A program made the translations under genes and the position numbers. Under the pieces are notes generated by a model, which did not search any database, was not told the DNA's origin, and saw only the letters and a list, made by a program, of their open reading frames with translations. This document shows, in pieces, positions 28,195 to 35,753 of a stretch of 64,000 bases of DNA; position 1 is the stretch's first letter, and each line of letters starts with the position of its first letter. The stretch comes from Nocardia anocheti (GTDB lineage: Bacteria > Actinomycetota > Actinomycetes > Mycobacteriales > Mycobacteriaceae), in the NCBI RefSeq assembly GCF_029675105.1, contig NZ_JAQQFV010000008.1, positions 331,975 through 395,974 on the forward strand, in the 5' to 3' direction.

Positions 28195-29475
28195 TCAGTG
28201 CGCGACCGGGCAGCCCTTGGTCTGGTAGTCGACCGGCAGTTCCTTGATGCCATTGAGCCAGCCCGAACGCAGGCGCTTGGGCGCACCGATCTTGCTGATG
28301 TCGGGCAGATGGTCGGCGATGGCGTTGAAGATCAGGTCGACCTCGAGGCGGGCCAGGTTCGCGCCGACGCAGAAGTGGGCGCCGGTGCCGCCGAAGGCCA
28401 GGTGCTGGTTGTCCTTGCGGGTGATGTCGAACTTCTCCGGGTGCTCGAAGACGTCCTCGTCGAAGTTGGCCGAGCGGTACAGCATCACCAGCCGCTGGCC
28501 CTTCTTGATCTGCACGCCGCCGAGTTCGGTGTCCTCGAGCGCGGTGCGCTGGAAGGAGGTCACCGGGGTGGCCCAGCGGATGATCTCGTCGACCGCGGTG
28601 GCCGGGCGTTCCTTCTTGAAGAGTTCCCACTGGTCGGGGTTCTCCATGAAGGCGATCATGCCGTGGCTGATGGCGTTGCGGGTGGTCTCGTTGCCCGCGA
28701 CCGCCAGCAGGATGACGAAGAAGCCGAACTCCTCGGGGGTGAGCGCCTCACCGTCGACGTCGGCCTCGATCAGCGTGGTCACCAGATCGTCGGCGGGACA
28801 CGCCTTGCGGGCCTCGGCCATCTGGTACGAGTAGCCCAGCAGTTCCATCGACGCCTTGACCGGGTCGATGTCGACATTGTCGGGGTCGTCGTAGCCGGTC
28901 ATGTCGTTGGACCACTCGAAGACCTTCATCCGGTCCTCCTGCGGCACACCGATCAACTCGGCGATCGCCTGTAGCGGCAACTCGCAGGCCACCTGGGTGA
29001 CGAAGTCGCCCGTGCCCGCCTCGGCCGCGGCCTTGACGATGCGCTCGGCGCGCGCCGACAGCTCGGCGCGCAGGCCGTTGACCGCGCGCGGGGTGAAGCC
29101 CTTGGCGATCAGCTTGCGCAGTTTGGTGTGCTCGGGGGCGTCCTTGTTGAGGATGACGAAGCGCTGCAGTTCGATCTGCTCGCGCTGGATGTCGTCGTTG
29201 AAGCGCGGGATCGCGGTGTTCTCGTAGGTGGAGAACACATCGCTGCGCCGCGACACCTCTTTGACGTCGGCGTGCTTGCTCACGACCCAGAAGCCGTCGT
29301 CGTGGAAGCCACCGACCTCCGGCGACTGCGCGTTCCACCAGATCGGCGCCGAGCGGCGCAGCTCGGCGAATTCCTCCACCGGGACACGCTCGGCGTAGAT
29401 GTCCGGGTCGGTGACGTCGAACCCGTCGGGCAGGTTCGGCAGGGTACCCGTGGCTTCGTTGCGCGGATCTACCAC
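28195..29475 (-). CDS. cyp125: Cyp125, steroid C26-monooxygenase (P450)
   Basis: 426 residues from a GTG at 29475, preceded by AAGGAG at a good distance. A longer start at 29517 would run through the KstR operator. P450 motifs: AGNETTR (260-266, oxygen-activating helix), ExxR (Glu297, Arg300), and heme loop FGGTGAHFC with Cys369. The FSTYENTAIPRFND, GYDDPDNVDIDP and SGWLNGIKELPVDYQ stretches parallel M. tuberculosis CYP125A1 (Rv3545c), which oxidises the cholesterol terminal methyl to the carboxylate. It is divergent from fadA5, as in M. tuberculosis. Confidence 0.95.
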   Translation of the reverse strand: MVDPRNEATGTLPNLPDGFDVTDPDIYAERVPVEEFAELRRSAPIWWNAQSPEVGGFHDDGFWVVSKHADVKEVSRRSDVFSTYENTAIPRFNDDIQREQIELQRFVILNKDAPEHTKLRKLIAKGFTPRAVNGLRAELSARAERIVKAAAEAGTGDFVTQVACELPLQAIAELIGVPQEDRMKVFEWSNDMTGYDDPDNVDIDPVKASMELLGYSYQMAEARKACPADDLVTTLIEADVDGEALTPEEFGFFVILLAVAGNETTRNAISHGMIAFMENPDQWELFKKERPATAVDEIIRWATPVTSFQRTALEDTELGGVQIKKGQRLVMLYRSANFDEDVFEHPEKFDITRKDNQHLAFGGTGAHFCVGANLARLEVDLIFNAIADHLPDISKIGAPKRLRSGWLNGIKELPVDYQTKGCPVAH

Positions 29476-29496
29476 CAGATGTCTCCTTCGACAAAC

Positions 29497-29510
29497 TGAA
29501 ACACGTTCTA
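29497..29510. promoter_or_regulatory. KstR box upstream of cyp125
   Basis: TGAAACACGTTCTA fits the motif at every defined base and is 21 bases from the cyp125 start. Confidence 0.85.
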
Positions 29511-29575
29511 CAATCATTCAAGCACAGGGGTTGCCGGTACGGAAGAACCTCGCGGTTTTACTCTGGGCTACAGAA

Positions 29576-29589
29576 CAGAACTTGTTGCA
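29576..29589. promoter_or_regulatory. KstR box upstream of fadA5
   Basis: CAGAACTTGTTGCA has the AACnnGTT core with one outer mismatch and is 18 bases from the fadA5 ATG. With the box at 29497 it gives each divergent gene its own operator. Confidence 0.7.
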
Positions 29590-29607
29590 GTTACGAGGGA
29601 GAATCAG

Positions 29608-30771
29608 ATGGGCACACCCGTGATCGTGGAGGCCGTTCGCACCCCGATCGGCAAGCGTCGGGGGCAGCTTTCGGGACTGCACGCGGTGGAACTGCTCGGC
29701 CTGGCCCAGCGCGGACTGCTCGATCGGGCGGGTCTGGACCCGGCCGAGGTCGAGCAGGTGATCGGCGGCTGCGTCACCCAGGTCGGCGAGCAGGGCAACA
29801 ACGTCACCCGCACGGCCTGGCTGCACGCGGGCCTGCCCTGGCAGACCGGCGCAACCACCGTCGACGCCCAGTGCGGCTCGGCGCAGCAGGCCAATCACCT
29901 CATCGCGGGCCTGATCGCCACCGGCGCCATCGACGTCGGCGTGGCCTGCGGCGTGGAGGCGATGAGCCGGGTGCCACTGGGCGCCAATGTGCCGAAGGAC
30001 GGTGGCGCGCGTCGTCCGGCCAGCTGGTCGATCGACATGCCCGACCAGTTCGGCGCGGCCGAACGGATCGCCCGCAGGCGCGGCATCACCCGCGCCGATG
30101 TGGACCAGTTCGGTTTGCGCTCACAGCAATTGGCGGCACGGGCCTGGTCCGAGGGTCGCTTCGATCGCGAGGTGCTGCCGGTCTCGGCACCCGTGCTGGA
30201 TTCCGAAGGACAGCCCACCGGCGAGAAGGTGGAGGTCACCCGCGACGGGGGCCTGCGCGCGACCACTCTGGAGGGCCTGTCGGCGCTGAAGCCGGTGGTC
30301 GAGGACGGCATCCACACCGCCGGTACCTCCTCGCAGATCTCCGATGGCGCCGCGGCCGTGCTGCTGATGGACGAGGCCGTCGCGCGGCGCCGGGGTCTGC
30401 GCCCGCGTGCCCGCATCCACACCCAGGTGCTCGTCGGCGCCGAGCCGGAGTTCCACCTCGACGGACCGGTGCAGGCGTGCACCCGGCTGCTCGAACGCTC
30501 CGGAATGTCGATTTCGGATATCGATGTTTTCGAGATCAACGAAGCATTCGCTTCGGTGGCCCTTTCGTGGGCCGCTGTACACCAACCGGACATGGATCGG
30601 GTAAATGCCAACGGCGGTGCGATCGCAATCGGGCATCCGGTCGGCTCCACCGGTTCGCGTCTGATCACGACCGCGCTACACGAGCTCGAGCGGACCGGCG
30701 CGGGGACCGCCATGGTGCTCATGTGCGCAGGCGGGGCCCTGTCCACCGGCACGATCATCGAGCGCCTGTAG
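29608..30771 (+). CDS. fadA5: FadA5, steroid side-chain thiolase
   Basis: 387 residues. Thiolase residues are Cys89 (DAQCGSAQQ), His343 (GHPVGSTGS) and Cys373 (MCAGGALS). The NEAFAS loop is at 311-316. Sequence and position next to cyp125 match Rv3546 FadA5, which releases acetyl-CoA from the 3-oxo-acyl-CoA steroid side chain to shorten C8 to C5. In M. tuberculosis the fadE28/29-chsH-ltp2 operon is downstream of cyp125; none of it is in this window. Confidence 0.95.
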   Translation: MGTPVIVEAVRTPIGKRRGQLSGLHAVELLGLAQRGLLDRAGLDPAEVEQVIGGCVTQVGEQGNNVTRTAWLHAGLPWQTGATTVDAQCGSAQQANHLIAGLIATGAIDVGVACGVEAMSRVPLGANVPKDGGARRPASWSIDMPDQFGAAERIARRRGITRADVDQFGLRSQQLAARAWSEGRFDREVLPVSAPVLDSEGQPTGEKVEVTRDGGLRATTLEGLSALKPVVEDGIHTAGTSSQISDGAAAVLLMDEAVARRRGLRPRARIHTQVLVGAEPEFHLDGPVQACTRLLERSGMSISDIDVFEINEAFASVALSWAAVHQPDMDRVNANGGAIAIGHPVGSTGSRLITTALHELERTGAGTAMVLMCAGGALSTGTIIERL

Positions 30772-30787
30772 ACTGCTCTCACCGAAA

Positions 30788-30836
30788 CCGGGCGCCCAGG
30801 TTGAACATTCATCCCAGGGCGCCCGGAACGTGTCGT
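30788..30836 (+). terminator. Terminator-type hairpin after fadA5
   Basis: CCGGGCGCCC (30788-30797) pairs with GGGCGCCCGG (30827-30836) around a 29-base loop, 16 bases past the fadA5 stop. Confidence 0.65.
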
Positions 30837-30867
30837 ACGCCACACAATCAAGGGGGCCGGGGGGACG

Positions 30868-31011
30868 ATGACGTATCAGCTATCTTTGAGCTACCATGAG
30901 TCCATGGTGGAAGACCCCCGCGACGGGCACGAACTCGGACACCCTCCGGCTCCACAAGAGTCGTTGGCGTGGCCCGCAAACGCGACCGCCGCCGCCCCTG
31001 CACGCAGGTGA
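30868..31011 (+). CDS. Possible small protein, 47 residues
   Basis: An ATG preceded by a purine-rich GGGGGG run opens a 47-codon frame: polar and acidic at first (VEDPRDGHELGHPPAPQ), Ala/Arg-rich at the end. I do not recognise it. No signal peptide or membrane helix is evident. Either it is a real short gene or a chance frame in the leader of the EspR-like gene; only comparison with relatives would decide. Confidence 0.3.
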   Translation: MTYQLSLSYHESMVEDPRDGHELGHPPAPQESLAWPANATAAAPARR

Positions 31012-31099
31012 GCGCCGGAAATCGCAGAGAAATCCCGAATCAGGCGTAGGTTTTCAGTTACTGAGCCGCTAATATCAATGATACGTATCCGAGATAACG

Positions 31100-31113
31100 A
31101 CTGTTAGTACAGT
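31100..31113. promoter_or_regulatory. Candidate operator of the EspR-like gene
   Basis: ACTGT-TAGT-ACAGT is a perfect inverted repeat 22 bases upstream of the ATG at 31136, next to GATACGTATC at 31080-31089. Autoregulation is inference. Confidence 0.45.
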
Positions 31114-31135
31114 GAAGGGAATTGGGCGGCTCACA

Positions 31136-31552
31136 ATGGCTGATTTCGCGGCGCGGCTGAACAAGCTGTTCGAAACCGTGCATCCCCCGGGGCGCAAGCC
31201 GCATACCAACGCAGAGGTTGCGGCTGCGCTGACTGCCTCCGGGCATCCGATCTCGAAGCCGTATCTCTCGCAGTTGCGGTCGGGACAACGAACCAACCCG
31301 TCCGACGAGACGGTGGCCGCCCTGGCGAAGTTCTTCAAGGTCAAGCCTGACTACTTCTTCAACGACATCTACGCGGCCAAGATCGACCACGACCTGGAGC
31401 TGCTCGCGCAGTTGCAGGGCTACGGGCTGCGTCGACTGTCCAGCAGAGCATTCGACCTCTCCGAAGAATCACAGAATCTGCTCACCTCCATGGCGGAGAA
31501 GCTTCGGGCAAGCGAAGGTTTGCCCGAAATTCCGCCGGATGGAACGGAATAG
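31136..31552 (+). CDS. EspR-like helix-turn-helix regulator / nucleoid protein
   Basis: 138 residues from ATG at 31136; a GTG at 31112 is less likely. The N-terminal helix-turn-helix (1-75) reads FAARLNKLFETVHPPGR and PYLSQLRSGQRTNPSDETVAAL, very close to M. tuberculosis EspR (Rv3849), and the C-terminal helices (80-138) should form the EspR-type dimer. EspR binds many promoters, including those feeding ESX-1 secretion. Here it faces an ImmA/IrrE peptidase-transporter pair across a strong terminator. Whether it is the orthologue or a local paralogue cannot be decided from this window. Confidence 0.85.
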   Translation: MADFAARLNKLFETVHPPGRKPHTNAEVAAALTASGHPISKPYLSQLRSGQRTNPSDETVAALAKFFKVKPDYFFNDIYAAKIDHDLELLAQLQGYGLRRLSSRAFDLSEESQNLLTSMAEKLRASEGLPEIPPDGTE

Positions 31553-31620
31553 GATCCACACGGCGGTCGGCCTGACGCACCTGATGGTGTCCTGGGACCG
31601 GCCGGAGAAGATCGGATACG

Positions 31621-31677
31621 CACAGAGAACGGGCCTGAGCCGGTGGGCAACCCACCACCTCAGGCCCGTTCTCTGTG
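31621..31677. terminator. Bidirectional terminator with nested hairpin
   Basis: A perfect 19-bp stem (31621-31639 with 31659-31677) encloses a second GGTGGG/CCCACC stem. It lies between the convergent EspR-like gene and the membrane protein gene. Confidence 0.85.
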
Positions 31678-31705
31678 ACATTGGCGGCTGGCGCCGTATC
31701 CGAGT

Positions 31706-32740
31706 TCAGCCTCGGGAGGCGGTGGCTTTCGGGGCCGGGCCCGCGGCGGCGGCGACTTCCTGGTACTTGGTCGCCAGCGCGAGGACCCAGCCGCGGGGGC
31801 TCACGCCGGGGGGTGGGGCGATCCAGCGGGCGTCGACGAACAGGTCGCCGAGGGGGTCGCGGGTCCATTCGGCGACCACGGCGGCTCGTTCGGGGACGGA
31901 GTTCGGGGGCTCGCCCGCGGCCGGGATGACGATGCCGCTGCCGGAGAGCAGATACAGCGCGTCCATCACCTGGGCGACGTGGTCGGAGGCCTTGAGCTGG
32001 GCCGAGGTGGCGTTCTGCTCGGGGGCGACCACCTCGGGGAAACGGCCGACCATGAGCTTGTGCAGCGGACGGATGCGACGCAGCAGCACCCGCGCCCGCC
32101 ACCACAGCTCGATGACGATCGAGACCGCGCCCAGCGAGATCAGCAGGCTCGCGATCTCCCACCCGGCCCAGCCCCACAACGGCTCACCGGGCGGCGGCGG
32201 GACAGCGCCCTGCAGGGCCCGGCCCGCGTTGGCCACGGCCAGCACGGCGACCAAAGCCGTTCCGGCGGTGTAGATCGCGATGCCGCGACCCAGCGTGGTC
32301 CAGTCCAGGTTGCGCAGACCGGTGGTGACGATGAAGACCGCGCCGAGTGCGACCACGATCCAGCCGAAGGTGAACGACCACGCCAGCGTGATCACGATCG
32401 CCAGCGCGCCGATGCCGTAGACGATCATCGCCACCTGGCGCAGATTGCGCCGCGACACCACCGGCCAGGCCGCCGAGGCGACCACCGAGGTAGCGGTGGT
32501 GAACAGGATCCACGCCGAGACGACGACGCCGGTGGACAACCAACCGTTGTGCACGCCACCGGGCAGCAGATTGTCGACGGCGACCGCGATATCGGGAATG
32601 GCGACGGTCGCGGCGAGCGCCACCGCGGCCACCGCGACGACGATGGCGACGCGGGCGGTCGTGGCTGGCTTGACCAGCACGCGACCCACTCGCGCACCCG
32701 CGGCAACCCAGACCAGCAGGGCTGTCAACCAGAGTGTCAT
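31706..32740 (-). CDS. MAB_1171c-family (DUF6545) membrane protein
   Basis: 344 residues. Seven hydrophobic segments (about 2-16, 30-50, 68-90, 102-121, 124-141, 153-172, 192-211) are followed by a soluble C-terminal domain (about 215-344) containing GRFPEVVAPEQ, DALYLLSGSG and WIAPPPGVSPRGW. This is the pattern of proteins annotated as MAB_1171c putative transporters. It overlaps the ImmA/IrrE gene by ATGA, so the peptidase and membrane protein are made together. Its transported substrate or signalling role is unknown. Confidence 0.78.
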   Translation of the reverse strand: MTLWLTALLVWVAAGARVGRVLVKPATTARVAIVVAVAAVALAATVAIPDIAVAVDNLLPGGVHNGWLSTGVVVSAWILFTTATSVVASAAWPVVSRRNLRQVAMIVYGIGALAIVITLAWSFTFGWIVVALGAVFIVTTGLRNLDWTTLGRGIAIYTAGTALVAVLAVANAGRALQGAVPPPPGEPLWGWAGWEIASLLISLGAVSIVIELWWRARVLLRRIRPLHKLMVGRFPEVVAPEQNATSAQLKASDHVAQVMDALYLLSGSGIVIPAAGEPPNSVPERAAVVAEWTRDPLGDLFVDARWIAPPPGVSPRGWVLALATKYQEVAAAAGPAPKATASRG

Positions 32741-33252
32741 CCGAGTGCCTCATCGAATCGAAGGACCGAGACGCCTGCGCCCCGGTTGTTGAACACGCGC
32801 AGGCGGGTCATCAACATGGCCGCGAAGGTCTCGGCCTCCCATTCGGCGAGGTCGTCGGCGCCGTCCTCGACGATCTGCGCGTGCGCGCGCTGGCTGAGCA
32901 TGTAGGCGATGAGGTCGTCGCTGACCTCCAGCGTGGTCTCCACCGCCGGGGCGCCCTCGTGGTCGAACACGATGTGGCCGAGTTCGTGGGCGAGGGTGTG
33001 GTCGCGACTGGGCAGGGCGTCGGCGAGCACGATGATGTCGCGTTCGGGATAGAACCGGCGCTGCCCGCACACTCCCGGACCCAGCTGCGCGCTGGTGATC
33101 TCGATCTCGCGGTCACGTTCCAGCGAGACCGCCGCCACCACCTCGTCGAGAGTGGTCGCGTCGGAGTCGGCGGCCACCGCGCAGACCGCGTCGACGGCGG
33201 CGGCCACGCGACGGTAGGACCGGGAGGTGCTCTGGGTCTTGCTCCTGCTCAT
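32737..33252 (-). CDS. ImmA/IrrE-family metallopeptidase
   Basis: 171 residues from ATG at 33252; a start 15 bases upstream is possible. The zinc-binding motif is HELGH (89-93), within RDHTLAHELGHIVFDHEG. ImmA/IrrE peptidases cleave HTH repressors to switch on genes, classically mobile-element or stress genes. The nearest HTH protein is the EspR-like regulator at 31136, a natural candidate target by proximity. It is translationally coupled to the MAB_1171c-type membrane protein. Confidence 0.85.
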   Translation of the reverse strand: MSRSKTQSTSRSYRRVAAAVDAVCAVAADSDATTLDEVVAAVSLERDREIEITSAQLGPGVCGQRRFYPERDIIVLADALPSRDHTLAHELGHIVFDHEGAPAVETTLEVSDDLIAYMLSQRAHAQIVEDGADDLAEWEAETFAAMLMTRLRVFNNRGAGVSVLRFDEALG

Positions 33253-33263
33253 CGAAGATCCCC

Positions 33264-34613
33264 TCACGACCTCGGTCCGAAGAACTCGGCACGCGCCGCG
33301 TTCACCCGCGCCTGGGCGGCCGCGGCACCTTGGAAACTCACCGCGCCCGAACCGGTTCCGGCCAGGGTGAGCGCGATCAGGCCACCGATCACCGACAGCA
33401 GCTTCGGCGCGGGCAGGCCACTGTTGTCACTGGTCGGGACGAACTCGTGATTGGGCTTGGCGGCCGGAGCCGGGGCGGCGGCGGGTGGCGCGGCGGGCGC
33501 GGGCGCCTCCGGTGCGGGCGGTGCCGCCGCCGGAACCGGTGCTGCCACAGCGATATTCGGCACCGCGACCGAAGGCGCGTCCGGTGCGGGTGGGATGGCG
33601 ATCGACGGTAACGCGGGGGCGGCCGGGGCCGTCGGGAGCGGGATCAGCAGCAGGAGCAGCGGACTGGCGGAGCCGACCGCCGCCGAGCCGACGGCGGCGG
33701 AACCCGTCGCGGCCGAACCGGCACCGGCCGAACCTACCGCGGCCGAGCCGATTCCGGCGGAACCGACTGCGGCCGAACCGGTTCCGAGGACCGCCGAGCC
33801 GAGTCCGAGTGCCGCGGAGCCGGTGCCAGCGGCCGCCGAGCCGACAGCTGCCGACCCGGTACCGAGTACCGCGGCGGCGCCCGCCGAACCGGTCGCGAGG
33901 ACACCGGCCGAACCGGCCGAACCGGTGGCCAGGACCGCGCCGACTCCGGCCGAACCCGTCCCGAGGACGGCGGCGACGCCCGCCGAGCCGGTCCCGAGGA
34001 TCGCGCCGACTCCGGCCGAACCGGTGCCGAGCAGCAGGCCGAGGCCCGCCGAACCCGTGCCGAGGGCCAGTCCCGCCGCGGCGGAACCGGCACCCGCCGC
34101 GGAACCCACGGCGGCCGAGCCGGAGGCGGAACCGGAGCCCGCCACTTCCTTGGTGGGAACGTCCTGGCTGACCTGGCCCGGGATGGCGAGCGGCTGCCAC
34201 TCGTCTTCGGCGACCGGGGCACCCGCGGGCTGCCCGCCGCCGGAACCACTGGGCACGCCGAGCTGTCCCGGATCGCTGTTGTCCTGGCTGTCCCCCGCGC
34301 CTTGGCCGCTCTGGTCCTGGCCGGGAGCCTGCTCACCGACCGGGCACTTGGTGGCCTGGGCACCGGAGCCGCAGCTGTCACGCTGACGCTCCCCCGGCGC
34401 ACCGGGCAGCGTCAGTTCGGGATGCTGGCCGAGGTCCTGACCGTTGTCGTCCTGACCGCTGCTCCCGGCGCCGCTACTGCCGCTGCCGGGCGCCTGCTCG
34501 ACGGGCGTGGACGGCGTACCGGGTGCGGCGACAGCGACCGCGGGCCCGAGTAGCGCACATCCCGCCAGCACACTCGCGGCGGCAAATACGCGCAACATGC
34601 GACCTACGGCCAT
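33264..34613 (-). CDS. Secreted Gly-Ser-Ala repeat protein
   Basis: 449 residues. The N-terminal signal has a perfect lipobox LAGC (Cys19) and also an AVA-AP peptidase I site near residue 30, so it may be a lipoprotein or secreted. Then come a Gln/Gly/Asp-rich spacer with two Cys (81, 90), a repeat block (158-317) of about 11-residue units like GTGSAGVGAVL that shorten to AAVGS units, a Pro/Ala-rich stretch (325-395) and a hydrophobic C-terminus (about 405-430) that could anchor or span the wall. I do not recognise a family; the repeats recall silk-like or PE-PGRS-like low-complexity surface proteins. It ends 11 bases before the ImmA/IrrE gene. Confidence 0.75.
   Translation of the reverse strand: MAVGRMLRVFAAASVLAGCALLGPAVAVAAPGTPSTPVEQAPGSGSSGAGSSGQDDNGQDLGQHPELTLPGAPGERQRDSCGSGAQATKCPVGEQAPGQDQSGQGAGDSQDNSDPGQLGVPSGSGGGQPAGAPVAEDEWQPLAIPGQVSQDVPTKEVAGSGSASGSAAVGSAAGAGSAAAGLALGTGSAGLGLLLGTGSAGVGAILGTGSAGVAAVLGTGSAGVGAVLATGSAGSAGVLATGSAGAAAVLGTGSAAVGSAAAGTGSAALGLGSAVLGTGSAAVGSAGIGSAAVGSAGAGSAATGSAAVGSAAVGSASPLLLLLIPLPTAPAAPALPSIAIPPAPDAPSVAVPNIAVAAPVPAAAPPAPEAPAPAAPPAAAPAPAAKPNHEFVPTSDNSGLPAPKLLSVIGGLIALTLAGTGSGAVSFQGAAAAQARVNAARAEFFGPRS
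33660..34140 (-). repeat. Degenerate GSA-coding tandem repeats
   Basis: The DNA encoding residues 158-317 repeats in about 33-base units, degenerating to 15-base units toward the end. Such runs of near-identical codons are prone to slippage and copy-number change. Confidence 0.8.
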
Positions 34614-34769
34614 GCGCTTGTCATCCCCTTCGTTCCCGGCGCAGCATTACCCCCGGTCGCGATTCATGCCGGGATCGACGAACAGTAGCCCATAGTAAAC
34701 CCACCGCCGATCCCTCGCAGGGGAGAGCACAAGTCGTACAGCCCCCTGGACGCGCGTGAAATGGCAAAA

Positions 34770-34802
34770 GCACAGGTCCCGGGAGATTCCCGGGACCTGT
34801 GC
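34770..34802 (-). terminator. Intrinsic terminator of the SDR operon
   Basis: A perfect 14-bp stem (34770-34783 with 34789-34802, 5-base loop) is followed on the minus strand by CTTTTGCC. It lies 11 bases beyond the stop of the SDR gene at 34814. Confidence 0.85.
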
Positions 34803-34813
34803 CACAAAGTTTG

Positions 34814-35725
34814 CTATGCGCCGTAAACCGGCTCGGGCGCGACGCTCTTCTCGATCAATTCGGCTACCACCGGACCCAGCTCGGCGGGGTTCCAGCGGGC
34901 GCCGCGGTCGACCGGCGCACCGTGGCGCCAGCCCTGCGCCAGCGCCACCTTGCCGCCCTCGACCTCGAACATCCGGCCGGTCACCCCGGCAGACTCGGTG
35001 CTGCCGAGCCAGACCACCAGCGGGGAGACGTTCTCCGGAGCCATGGCGTCGAAGCCGGAGTCCGGGGCGGCCATGGTGTCGGCGAAGACGGTCTCGGTCA
35101 TCCGGGTGCGGGCGGCGGGCGCGATCGCGTTGACGGTCACGCCGTAGCGGCCGAACTCCGCCGACGCGGTGAGCGTGAGCCCGGCGATGCCCGCCTTGGC
35201 GGCGCCGTAGTTGCCCTGACCGACGCTGCCCTGCAGACCGGCACCCGAGCTGGTGTTGATGACGCGGGCGTCGACAGGTCGACCGGCCTTCGACTCGGCG
35301 CGCCAGTACTCCGCCGCGTGACGCATGGTGGCGAAGTGGCCCTTGAGGTGCACGCGCACCACCGCGTCCCACTCGTCCTCGCCGAGGTTCACCAGCATGC
35401 GGTCGCGCACGAAGCCCGCGTTGTTGACCAGCACGTCGAGCCCACCGAAGGTGTCCACGGCCTGGCGGATCAGCCTGCGCGCGCCCTCCCAGTCGGCCAC
35501 GTCGTCGTAGTTGGCCACCGCCTCGCCACCGGCCGCGGCGATCTCGTCGACGACCTGCTGGGCGGGCGTCTCGGCGGTCTCGGCGCCGTCGAGCGCGGTG
35601 CCGACATCGTTGACCACCACCCGGGCGCCCGCCGCGGCGAAGGCCAGCGCGTGCGCGCGACCGATCCCCCGGCCCGCGCCGGTGACGATGACCGTGCGGC
35701 CCGCGCAGATCTGCTGGTCGTCCAT
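34814..35725 (-). CDS. Short-chain dehydrogenase, Rv3548c-like
   Basis: 303 residues. NAD motif TGAGRGIG (about 15-22), NNAG (about 101-104), Ser in NTSSGAG and YGAAK near residues 170-174. The long C-terminal extension (GWRHGAPVDRGARWNPAELGP) parallels hydroxyacyl-CoA dehydrogenases of the MFE-2/Hsd4A type. Position after the SDR at 35754 and beside echA20 matches Rv3548c in the M. tuberculosis KstR2 region. It is the second gene of a KstR2-controlled operon. Its step in ring C/D degradation is not established. Confidence 0.86.
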   Translation of the reverse strand: MDDQQICAGRTVIVTGAGRGIGRAHALAFAAAGARVVVNDVGTALDGAETAETPAQQVVDEIAAAGGEAVANYDDVADWEGARRLIRQAVDTFGGLDVLVNNAGFVRDRMLVNLGEDEWDAVVRVHLKGHFATMRHAAEYWRAESKAGRPVDARVINTSSGAGLQGSVGQGNYGAAKAGIAGLTLTASAEFGRYGVTVNAIAPAARTRMTETVFADTMAAPDSGFDAMAPENVSPLVVWLGSTESAGVTGRMFEVEGGKVALAQGWRHGAPVDRGARWNPAELGPVVAELIEKSVAPEPVYGA

Positions 35726-35753
35726 CTGAAGCTCCTGTGTTCGTTCTCGTGAC

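Larger units (their letters stand above)
30772..31135. other. Intergenic region between fadA5 and the EspR-like gene
   Basis: 364 bases. It contains the fadA5 terminator (30788-30836), a possible 47-codon gene (30868-31011), and an AT-richer promoter stretch (about 31065-31115) with two short palindromes, GATACGTATC at 31080-31089 and ACTGTTAGTACAGT at 31100-31113. No RNA gene was recognised. Confidence 0.6.

Noticed and set aside
29476..29517. Longer cyp125 start at 29517
   Set aside because: It would place the KstR box inside the coding region. The GTG at 29475 has a good ribosome site.
32734..33450. Plus-strand frame opposite the ImmA/IrrE gene
   Set aside because: Its translation has no domain, whereas the opposite strand has the HELGH motif in context.
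33660..34140. Repeats considered as a CRISPR array
   Set aside because: The units are coding, degenerate and contiguous, without unique spacers of constant length. No cas genes are present.
33451..34386. Ala-Glu-Pro repeat frames on the plus strand
   Set aside because: They are antisense readings of the GSA repeat. The minus-strand frame has a signal peptide, ribosome site and sensible end domains.
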